Source of the DNA: Microcystis aeruginosa FD4
GTDB taxonomy: Bacteria; Cyanobacteriota; Cyanobacteriia; Cyanobacteriales; Microcystaceae
DNA: 64,000 bases
NCBI RefSeq assembly: GCF_009792235.1
Contig: NZ_CP046973.1
Location: forward strand, 5,208,001 to 5,272,000
Reading direction: 5' to 3'
The translations under genes and the position numbers were made by a program. Numbering within the stretch: the stretch's first letter is position 1; each line of letters opens with the position of its first letter. Below the pieces are notes generated by a model. It had not been told where the DNA came from and did no database searches. It was given only the letters and a program-made list of their open reading frames with translations. Positions 51,279-58,620 of this stretch are shown piece by piece.

Positions 51279-51396
51279 CAGGATAATAGAAGTTTTGGTT
51301 AAGCGGTAGTTTGGAGACTTGGCTATTCTATACTTAATTATTAAGGTGTGAGGTATCTAAACGCAATAGTCGATCGAGCATAGATATTATTAAATT

Positions 51397-51792
51397 ATGT
51401 TTGCCCCTGATAAATACTTAGAATTATTAAAGCAATACCCTCCTCGTCCTATTGACAATGAGGAAGACTTAGAAATGATGCAGGAGGTTATTAATCGCCT
51501 TTTAGACAAACCCCAATTAACGGTAGAAGAAAGGGAATATCTAAATGTTTTAGGGTCTTTAATTTATGAGCATGAGGAAAATCAAGAGCCAATACCTGAT
51601 ATTTATGGACTTGAATTGTTGAAATTTATATTAGAGGAAAGAAACCTACAAAAGCAAGATTTGCTATCTATTTTTGAAAGCAAGTCAACCCTGGATGACA
51701 TTCTTGATGGCCTACAAGAGTTAACTCCTATCTATATTCAAAAATTAGCCAATTTTTTAAATATATCTCCTGATTTATTTTTTCCTAGTTAG
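51397..51792 (+). CDS. HigA-like antitoxin, degenerate helix-turn-helix
   Basis: This 131-residue protein begins MFAPDKYLELLKQYPPRPID and has an acidic N-terminal helical part. GLELLKFILEERNLQKQDLL and an IYIQKLANFLNISPDLFF end follow. The layout matches the HigA-like protein at 17795-18193, but the recognition helix is less regular. No HigB is adjacent. It may be an orphan regulator. Confidence 0.6.
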   Translation: MFAPDKYLELLKQYPPRPIDNEEDLEMMQEVINRLLDKPQLTVEEREYLNVLGSLIYEHEENQEPIPDIYGLELLKFILEERNLQKQDLLSIFESKSTLDDILDGLQELTPIYIQKLANFLNISPDLFFPS

Positions 51793-51852
51793 TCACAAAA
51801 AATGCGTTAGACAGTTAGGCTTATTTCCTGTCTTAACGCATAGATTAACAGA

Positions 51853-53760
51853 CTAAATCAAAGCCCGATAACGCCCCAAAGCCAGTAGAGGAAAATACTG
51901 CTGATAGAAGTGATATTTCAGGTAAAAATGACAGGGAAAACCTGTACCGGTGAAGTAATCTTCATCCCATGTACCATTTTCTTTTTGGGTAACAAGAAGA
52001 TAGTTAACGCCCTTTTCAATCACTTCTCGCTGATAATTGCCCGTGACTTTCCCGACGGCTAATAAACCGATTAATGCCCAAGCAGTTTGGGAAGCGGTAC
52101 TATTTCCCTGTCCTTTAAATTTAGGGTTATTGTAACTAAAACAGGTTTCACCCCAACCACCATCAACATTTTGACAACCGCTTAACCAATTGGCTCCTTT
52201 TTGCAATTGCTGGCGATATTTATTCGGTTCCAGAAAAGCCAAAGCAGATAATGCACCACTGGTTCCATAAATATAATTTACACCCCAACGACCAAACCAA
52301 CTACCATCAGCTTCCTGTTCTTTTTCCAGATAATCGAAAGCTTTTTTAACTCGATTTTCCTCCATTTTAACATCACAAGTGCCTAACATTTCTAGAACTC
52401 TGGCAGTCACATCAGCTGTATTAGGATCGATCATTGCTTTTAGATCGGCATAGGGCAAAGAATTAAGCCAATTTTGATCGTTATCGATGTCAAAAGCTCC
52501 CCAACCACCAGCTTTACACTGCATAGTCGCCATCCAATTAACTGCCCGTTTCATCACACCTTTTTTAATATTTTCATCGGGCATTTTAATTAACTCTAAA
52601 GCCATCACCACCACTGCCGAATCGTCTAAATCGGGATACCAGCGATTGTCAAATTCAAAAGCCCAACCCCCAGGGGTTCCGATTTTATTTTTAATCGCCC
52701 AATCGCCATAATCAAGAATTTGTTGATCGATTAACCATTGTCCCGCTTTAATCATAGCTGGATGAGCAGGATTTAGCCCAGATTCAATTAGCGATCGAAT
52801 TACCCAAGCCGTATCCCAAACCGGTGACACACAGGGCTGTACACAATAGGTATTATCCGTCTGAATGGCAAAATTATCCACCGCTTTTAAACCACGGGCA
52901 ACAATCGGATCATAAACATCATAACCTAGGGCTTTTAAAGCTAACAGAGAATTTAACATCGCTGGGATAATTCCCCCCCAATCCCCTGTGTCTTCCTGTC
53001 GTTCAATTACCCATTTTTCCGCCGCTTTCAGACTTTCTTGACGGAAGGGAACTAAATTAGTTTTTTCTGCCCATTTAAACAGCCCATCTAACCACAGGAA
53101 AACATCCGCCCAATCGTTATTTTTTGGTAACTCATACTTGACATTATTCACCCCTTCTGTATAGAGTTCATCGAGATTAAAACCCATTTTATACACGGGT
53201 TTTTTGTCAAAAACAGTTAATAAAGGAACCGTACTTCCCCGCGCCCAACTGGACATTTCATAGATAGTAAAAGGGAAATTTTCCGGCAGTAGCATGATCC
53301 AAGCGGGGATAGAGGGAACCCCCTGCCAATCGTAACAACCAATCAAAGCGAGGTGCATTTTGGTGAAAATGCGGGTTTTGCTGATGCCACCTTTAGCTAA
53401 GATAAATTCTCTAGCTTTTTCTAAAGCAAGATCATTAACGGGAATTCCCAATAGTCGCAGCCCCATGTAGGCTTCCACAGTGGTGCTAAGATCGCCACCA
53501 TCCCCATAAAATAACTCCCAAGCGCCGTTAGGACACTGTTGCTGACGCAGATAAGTGGCTGCTTTGTCTAGGGGGCGATTTTTGTCAGTTTTCCAGATTT
53601 TGTGCAGTAAAATTGCTTCTGAGGTGATGGTGACATTAGATTCTAATTCTGCCCACCAGTAACCGTCAGAGTATTGGGTAGAAAGTAAATAATTTTGAGA
53701 AAGTTCGATCGCTTTCGCTGTTTTAGCGGCTATTTCGGTGATTTTGTCCTGAATCTGCAT
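51853..53760 (-). CDS. shc: Squalene-hopene cyclase
   Basis: From the ATG at 53760 the product begins MQIQDKITEIAAKTAKAIEL and is 635 residues long. It has the catalytic D-x-D-D as YPDLDDSAVVVMALEL and many QW motifs (QQCPNGAWELFYG, QCKAGGWGAFDIDNDQNWLN, QEADGSWFGRWGVNYIYGTS, QNVDGGWGETCFSYNNP). The enzyme cyclises squalene to hopene or hopanol for membrane hopanoids. The start at 53790 adds residues outside the family pattern. Confidence 0.95.
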   Translation of the reverse strand: MQIQDKITEIAAKTAKAIELSQNYLLSTQYSDGYWWAELESNVTITSEAILLHKIWKTDKNRPLDKAATYLRQQQCPNGAWELFYGDGGDLSTTVEAYMGLRLLGIPVNDLALEKAREFILAKGGISKTRIFTKMHLALIGCYDWQGVPSIPAWIMLLPENFPFTIYEMSSWARGSTVPLLTVFDKKPVYKMGFNLDELYTEGVNNVKYELPKNNDWADVFLWLDGLFKWAEKTNLVPFRQESLKAAEKWVIERQEDTGDWGGIIPAMLNSLLALKALGYDVYDPIVARGLKAVDNFAIQTDNTYCVQPCVSPVWDTAWVIRSLIESGLNPAHPAMIKAGQWLIDQQILDYGDWAIKNKIGTPGGWAFEFDNRWYPDLDDSAVVVMALELIKMPDENIKKGVMKRAVNWMATMQCKAGGWGAFDIDNDQNWLNSLPYADLKAMIDPNTADVTARVLEMLGTCDVKMEENRVKKAFDYLEKEQEADGSWFGRWGVNYIYGTSGALSALAFLEPNKYRQQLQKGANWLSGCQNVDGGWGETCFSYNNPKFKGQGNSTASQTAWALIGLLAVGKVTGNYQREVIEKGVNYLLVTQKENGTWDEDYFTGTGFPCHFYLKYHFYQQYFPLLALGRYRALI

Positions 53761-54024
53761 TTTTTCCGTTCGACAACCTCTAGGGACCACCAGTGCAAAT
53801 AAGATAATCTTATTGACAAAGTTTTTAATAAGTAGCTAAAGAATGGGATTTTGTTCCCAAACAATCCAGTCAAGGAATCTGCGTGGGTTGCCACTTTCTT
53901 TTTTCTTTTCACTGATTACTGTTTACTGTTTACTGATAACTGATCAAGTCCCCCCACTCCGGCACTCCCCTGAAGACAAAAAGGGTACGAAACTCGCACC
54001 CCACCAGATTGATCTTCATTTAAC

Positions 54025-54780
54025 CTACTTTTTCTTTTTGCCTTTAGCGGGCGGATTATCCTTCGCTGCGGGTTCCGGGGCTTTTTCCTCCACTGTCGGG
54101 GCTGCTGCCACGGGTTCCGGGGGTTTTTGTCCCATTTGGGCAGCTACTTCGGCGGCGAAATCCGTTTCTTCTTTCTCGATCCCTTCACCTAGTACAAAGC
54201 GTTGGAAACGACGCACCTGAATATTTTCTCCTAAAGCAGCGATCGCTTGTTTGAGCAACTCCTCAATACTAATGTTCTGATCGCGGATAAAGGGTTGATC
54301 GAGCAGAGAAAGTTCTTTCAAACGTTTTTCGATGCGGCCGGCCACGATTTTTTCTTTGATATTATCGGGTTTATTGGCTAAATCGTCCCGTCCCATCTCA
54401 ATTTCTTTTTCTCTGGTGGCGATTTCGGCGGGAATATCGGCCACTTTCACATATTCGACGTTAGGACAAGCGGCAATCTGCATGGCCACGTCATTAACCA
54501 ATTTTTTGAACTCCTCGCGACGGGCAACAAAATCGGTTTCACAGTTCACTTCCACTAAAACACCGATGCGGCTGCCGGTGTGGATGTAACTGCCGATCAT
54601 CCCTTCTGCCGCTACCCGACTAGCTTTTTTCTCGGCGGAAGTAATCCCTTTTTGACGCAACCATTCGATCGCTTTAGTTATATCCCCCGCGTTTTCCGTC
54701 AGCGCCTTCTTGCAATCCATCATGCCGGCGCCGGTCTTTTCCCTAAGTTCTTTAACCTGTTGTGCTGTAATTTCCGCCAT
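54025..54780 (-). CDS. tsf: Elongation factor Ts
   Basis: This 251-residue protein begins MAEITAQQVKELREKTGAGM, with the EF-Ts motif TGAGMMDCKKAL. VEVNCETDFVARREEFKKLV follows. It has the short cyanobacterial dimerisation domain and ends in a Lys/Pro/Ala-rich tail (AAPTVEEKAPEPAAKDNPPA). It recycles EF-Tu. It lies 116 bases downstream of rpsB, the standard rpsB-tsf pair. Confidence 0.95.
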   Translation of the reverse strand: MAEITAQQVKELREKTGAGMMDCKKALTENAGDITKAIEWLRQKGITSAEKKASRVAAEGMIGSYIHTGSRIGVLVEVNCETDFVARREEFKKLVNDVAMQIAACPNVEYVKVADIPAEIATREKEIEMGRDDLANKPDNIKEKIVAGRIEKRLKELSLLDQPFIRDQNISIEELLKQAIAALGENIQVRRFQRFVLGEGIEKEETDFAAEVAAQMGQKPPEPVAAAPTVEEKAPEPAAKDNPPAKGKKKK

Positions 54781-54896
54781 AAAATTCCTAACCTACTGCT
54801 TATAGTTGATCATGCCACGAGAGGGGCAGCTTTTACCGATCAATAGGTTCGGAAAGTTTCCCCCCGAACCTAGCGGCAATCAATAGCTAATTTTCC

Positions 54897-55694
54897 CTAG
54901 TTATCGTCGTCTCCACTGGCAAATTCGGCGGCGTATTGGGAATAATCACCTTCTTCCTCGTACTCGGTTTCATCCTCGTAGTCTTCCTCGTATTCTTCCA
55001 CCGCTGCTTGACCACCGCGACGACCTTCGATAATCGCATCGCTAATTTTGCCTAAAATCAGTTTAACTGAGCGAATCGCGTCATCGTTGGCGGGAATCGG
55101 CACATCTACTAAGTCAGGATCGCAGTTAGTATCCAAGAGGGAGATGATGGGAATGCCCAATTTTTGGCATTCTTGGATAGCGTTGTATTCCCGACGCTGA
55201 TCCACTACGACGACTAAATCCGGCAGCCGGCGCATGGTTTTAATGCCACCGAGGTATTTTTCTAGTTTGCCCAATTCCCGACGCAGTACCGATGCTTCTT
55301 TTTTCGGTCGTTTATCGAGGGCGCCGCTATTTTCTAATTCTTCTAATTCTTTGAGTCTTTCTACCCGGCCGCGAATGGTTTCCCAGTTGGTTAACATTCC
55401 CCCTAACCAGCGTTGGTTAACGAAGTGGCTACCGCTGCGTAAAGCTTCCTGTTTAATGATTGCTGCCGCTTGCCGTTTCGTACCGATGAATAAAAAGCGT
55501 TTACCGCGATCGGCTTCTCCTCGGACAAATTCGTAAGCTTCTTCGATTAATTGGGCAGTTTGCACCAAATCAATGATATGAACCCCATTCCGGGCAGTGT
55601 AGATGTACTGAGACATTTTCGGGTTCCAACGGCGCGTTTGATGGCCAAAGTGAACCCCAGACTCTAGCAATTCTGCGAGAGAGACAACGGGCAT
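54897..55694 (-). CDS. rpsB: 30S ribosomal protein S2
   Basis: From the ATG at 55694 (AAAAGGAGAAAAAT precedes it) the product begins MPVVSLAELLESGVHFGHQT and RRWNPKM, the canonical S2 start. FLFIGTKRQAAAIIKQEALR and an acidic extended C terminus (EEYEEDYEDETEYEEEGDYS) follow, as in other cyanobacteria. A longer in-frame start at 55724 is not needed. Confidence 0.95.
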   Translation of the reverse strand: MPVVSLAELLESGVHFGHQTRRWNPKMSQYIYTARNGVHIIDLVQTAQLIEEAYEFVRGEADRGKRFLFIGTKRQAAAIIKQEALRSGSHFVNQRWLGGMLTNWETIRGRVERLKELEELENSGALDKRPKKEASVLRRELGKLEKYLGGIKTMRRLPDLVVVVDQRREYNAIQECQKLGIPIISLLDTNCDPDLVDVPIPANDDAIRSVKLILGKISDAIIEGRRGGQAAVEEYEEDYEDETEYEEEGDYSQYAAEFASGDDDN

Positions 55695-55850
55695 ATTTTT
55701 CTCCTTTTCGGGTTTATCCTCCATCTAGGGCTGGATTTCTAGATTCCTAGAAACACCCGATCGCCTAGATGTGCGATTTTTGACAACTTTTCTAGTCTAA
55801 CACGAAAGGGCGCGATTGCATAGCCGTAAATATTGGGTACTGAGGGCTTG

Positions 55851-56035
55851 CTACTGCAATTCCTCAAGTTTTTTCAAAACCGCTTCTGCATGGGCTTTTA
55901 CCTTGACATTTGACCAAATATAGGCAATATTTCCCCGGGGGTCGATCAGGAAAGTGGATCGTCTAATCCCCATATATTCCTTACCCATAAATTTTTTTAA
56001 TCCCCAGACTTGATAAATTTCCGCCAGTTGATACC
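55851..56035 (-). pseudogene. Peroxiredoxin Q (Bcp), C-terminal fragment
   Basis: The minus strand reads YQLAEIYQVWGLKKFMGKEY, then MGIRRSTFLIDPRGNIAYIW and SNVKVKAHAEAVLKKLEELQ to a TAG at 55851. This is the last 60 residues of a PrxQ/Bcp peroxiredoxin. Upstream of about 56035 the sequence no longer matches. The catalytic N-terminal half is absent from the window. The joint marks the edge of the element that follows. Confidence 0.8.
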
Positions 56036-56207
56036 CCTCACGAATTTTATCGAGTTCGATCGCAAGTTGTCAAATCTCGCGTTCTATGTCGCCACCAGCA
56101 GGGGGAACCCGTCGCAAGTCGTTTTTCGTCACTTCCCCCACAGCAAAAACCCACTGATTTTTGCGTCAGAACTACTCCAGTTAATTATCCTAGTGTTAGT
56201 CATTGCC
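56036..56207. other. Left junction region of the element
   Basis: These bases lie between the peroxiredoxin fragment and the first element gene. A plus-strand frame ends with FASELLQLIILVLVIALILP, a possible membrane tail, but it has no convincing start. No direct repeat suitable for an att site could be identified from one end. Confidence 0.35.
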
Positions 56208-56372
56208 TTAATCCTCCCTGTTACTCCATTCGGCTAACCCGGCCCCAACTACAGCAGTCGGACCAGTAAGCGCAATCGTTAATTTTTCCGGGGGGAGATG
56301 GTAACTTAAAACAATGCAGCTTAATAACCCCACACAGACAAAACCTAACGCAATCTTATTTTTCTGTGACAT
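56208..56372 (-). CDS. Small two-span membrane protein, element gene 7
   Basis: From the ATG at 56372 the product begins MSQKNKIALGFVCVGLLSCI and has two hydrophobic segments (the second is LTIALTGPTAVVGAGLA). Its length and layout fit a holin-like or small membrane protein, but no family is assigned. It is the last gene of the minus-strand operon, 46 bases after gene 6. Confidence 0.45.
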   Translation of the reverse strand: MSQKNKIALGFVCVGLLSCIVLSYHLPPEKLTIALTGPTAVVGAGLAEWSNRED

Positions 56373-56418
56373 TTTAAAATCAATAAAGGACAAACAAGAG
56401 CCAATAAAGTGAATGGAA

Positions 56419-56886
56419 TCATGGTAAATCTGGTAATCTCTCCAAGATTAAATCGAGTTTTTGGTCAACTGAATCAATAATCGGACCAGTGTATTCCCAT
56501 AAATACAATGAAATTTGTCTGTGCCAATAAGGAACCGAAATTAGCAAGGAATAACTCAAACCAAAACTAACAGGGTATCTTAGCATCGAAAATTGATTTA
56601 AAAAAATTCGCTTGCTATCTACCACTGCGTCAGGGTTTCCCCCCACAGTCAACCCCGTGACATACTTTCGCTTGACGTTAGCCGCAAACTTCCATTTAGG
56701 ATTAGCCCCTTGACTTGTAGCGTAAAAAGTAAGTAAACCAGAGCTTAACTGAATCGGCACAGAAATTTCTGGTAAAGGAAAAAACCGCTCTAATTCTGGT
56801 CTGTCTCCCGGTGCTGGTTCTGCTGTAAAGCTTTGATTCCAAACAGACTGCCAGTTATTAAGATTACTAACATTATAGGATGTCAT
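56419..56886 (-). CDS. Unknown 155-residue protein, element gene 6
   Basis: The product begins MTSYNVSNLNNWQSVWNQSF and is beta-rich. It ends in a helix, IIDSVDQKLDLILERLPDLP. That helix resembles LDNINQKSDLLLEKLIDLSM in the middle of the 706-residue protein, which suggests the two proteins meet. The gene overlaps the start of gene 7's leader by none and that of gene 5 by 14 bases. No known family. Confidence 0.55.
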   Translation of the reverse strand: MTSYNVSNLNNWQSVWNQSFTAEPAPGDRPELERFFPLPEISVPIQLSSGLLTFYATSQGANPKWKFAANVKRKYVTGLTVGGNPDAVVDSKRIFLNQFSMLRYPVSFGLSYSLLISVPYWHRQISLYLWEYTGPIIDSVDQKLDLILERLPDLP

Positions 56887-57127
56887 ACAGGTTTTCGTTG
56901 ATTATTTCTAAATATTCATCAACATTTACCCCGCAGCTTTCAATTATATCAAGATAGTCCGTCGGAGTAATTTCTAAAGAAAAGAAATCTACCAACGCGC
57001 TCCCACAAATGATTAACCTTTCTGACGTTTCTTCTACGGAAACATCATCAAATCTTTCCGGAGTCCATAGACGCATTCCTTCTTTAACTTGATCTACATT
57101 AATCACGGCGGAATCTCTCTGGTTCAA
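56873..57127 (-). CDS. Unknown acidic 84-residue protein, element gene 5
   Basis: The product reads MNQRDSAVINVDQVKEGMRL and SLEITPTDYLDIIESCGVNV. It is acidic and helical at the end. It overlaps gene 4 by 29 bases if the first Met is used, or begins at the GTG inside (VINVDQVK) with less overlap. No family is recognised. Confidence 0.45.
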   Translation of the reverse strand: MNQRDSAVINVDQVKEGMRLWTPERFDDVSVEETSERLIICGSALVDFFSLEITPTDYLDIIESCGVNVDEYLEIINENLYDIL

Positions 57128-57671
57128 AACTTACGACATGAGTAGCATTAGAGCCATTAAAAACGGCATCAGTTAAAATAGCGTTAATCGTTTGCTGATA
57201 GCGAAGCGTTCCAGATGTTTGTCCCATAGGGATGGTGTAAGCGGCTCCGGTTTTACTCTTGTATTTTCGTCCAGTAATTGCTGATGTTTCAGTGGTTCCG
57301 GCCACAATTTGGGCAATGCGAGCTTTAGCAGGGACAAAGCTAGAATTTGTTTTGTAATCATCTAGGTTGGCAGTTGCTACTCCGAATTTAGCTTTAGGAC
57401 CAAATCCATTTAAAAAAGCGCTAGACCGACCGGATAACGTAACTAATTGTTTTGCTTCTTCATCGTCAAATCCGTATCCAAACGCTTTTACACCGACCGA
57501 AACCTCTCCATTTAGGTTAGGTCTGACGATGTTTCGCTCTGGTCCGTTACCTTCGCGCCATTTTGCATATTTAACAAAGTCTAAATTCTGGGGTAAAGAG
57601 CTAATTTGGACGTTTCCCAGCTTTAAAGCATCATACACCCGTTCTAAATCTGAAAACCTTTTTCTAGCCAT
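57099..57671 (-). CDS. Unknown basic 190-residue protein, element gene 4
   Basis: The product begins MARKRFSDLERVYDALKLGN and is basic, beta-rich and free of membrane spans. Notable segments are VSVGVKAFGYGFDDEEAKQL and GRKYKSKTGAAYTIPMGQTS. It has no signal peptide or cysteine. The gene has a tight spacing to its neighbours. It looks like a structural or nucleic-acid-binding protein, but this is a guess. Confidence 0.55.
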   Translation of the reverse strand: MARKRFSDLERVYDALKLGNVQISSLPQNLDFVKYAKWREGNGPERNIVRPNLNGEVSVGVKAFGYGFDDEEAKQLVTLSGRSSAFLNGFGPKAKFGVATANLDDYKTNSSFVPAKARIAQIVAGTTETSAITGRKYKSKTGAAYTIPMGQTSGTLRYQQTINAILTDAVFNGSNATHVVSFEPERFRRD

Positions 57672-57783
57672 GCTATCCGCTCAATAAAATATTTGTACCG
57701 CTCTCGGTAAATCCGATAACTCAGTTATAGCAAGGCTTGTAGTCAATCCGACTCGACGGAAGGGTATAGACCATCCGTGAATA

Positions 57784-58617
57784 CTACCCAAACTCATCTA
57801 CAAGGGCATCAAGGAAAGTAAACGAGCGATCGTAAAGAGCGATCGGCTTGTTCAACCCCCAAATGGTGACGGTGGCGTACTGGAAGCGCACATCAACCAT
57901 TGGACGCTGGCGCGGTTTTTTGCGGCTTTTCCCTAAAATTGTGTGATTACCGGGGTTATAGGGGAAAGATTCATTTTCATCATCGGCAATATTAGACTTT
58001 AAAAACTTCCAGTCAGGAGTATGACTTTGTAAGTCTAAAACCTTATTAATCAACTCTTTAGCTGTAGCTTCATCTCGGCAAAGAAGCTGCAACTGATATC
58101 CTTTTTCTTTTTCGGTATAAGAGAATAATTTTCGCCCTTTTTTCCAAATATATCCGTTAGCAGCTCCAAATACTGTCTTAATTTTATTGGCTAAAGTATT
58201 TAGTTCTGTTTTTGTAATTGTGGTGCTAGATTCGTTCATTAATCTAAAAGAAATTTCTCCCCACGTCGGACGCGAATTTTCCTCTACGTCGTTGTCATCT
58301 TCCTTAAAATACAAGGTAACTTGTGGCTTAAATTTCCTAGAAGCTTGCAAATCGTCTAAAGGAATCCCATAAAAAGGTTGTTGTAAGTCTTGCGCTTTTC
58401 TTAGGGAAAAATAAAAAAGTAAGACTCTTTGAATCATCATATCAGCCGTGTCATTGTCTTTCAATAAGCAAGCCCAGCGCAATGAAGATCGAGGAACGGC
58501 TAAGTCTAAATCATCGTCTGTAATATCACTAAATTCATCTCGCACTATTCGGTTATGCACTCTTAAAATAGTGCTTTGCCAGTGTTCAAATTCGTTAAAA
58601 TTGCTGGGGGTAGTCAT
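57784..58617 (-). CDS. Unknown 277-residue protein, element gene 3
   Basis: The product begins MTTPSNFNEFEHWQSTILRV. Its middle reads ADMMIQRVLLFYFSLRKAQD and a C-terminal part reads RQRPMVDVRFQYATVTIWGL. It is soluble with no recognised catalytic motif. Its ATG lies 3 bases from the stop of the 706-residue gene, so translation is coupled. The 112 bases after it could hold a promoter for genes 4-7. Confidence 0.55.
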   Translation of the reverse strand: MTTPSNFNEFEHWQSTILRVHNRIVRDEFSDITDDDLDLAVPRSSLRWACLLKDNDTADMMIQRVLLFYFSLRKAQDLQQPFYGIPLDDLQASRKFKPQVTLYFKEDDNDVEENSRPTWGEISFRLMNESSTTITKTELNTLANKIKTVFGAANGYIWKKGRKLFSYTEKEKGYQLQLLCRDEATAKELINKVLDLQSHTPDWKFLKSNIADDENESFPYNPGNHTILGKSRKKPRQRPMVDVRFQYATVTIWGLNKPIALYDRSFTFLDALVDEFG

Positions 58618-58620
58618 AAA

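Noticed and set aside
56010..56237. 75-residue plus-strand frame over the prxQ junction
   Set aside because: Its first part is the complement of the peroxiredoxin fragment; only the last 25 residues look like a membrane segment, with no start of their own.
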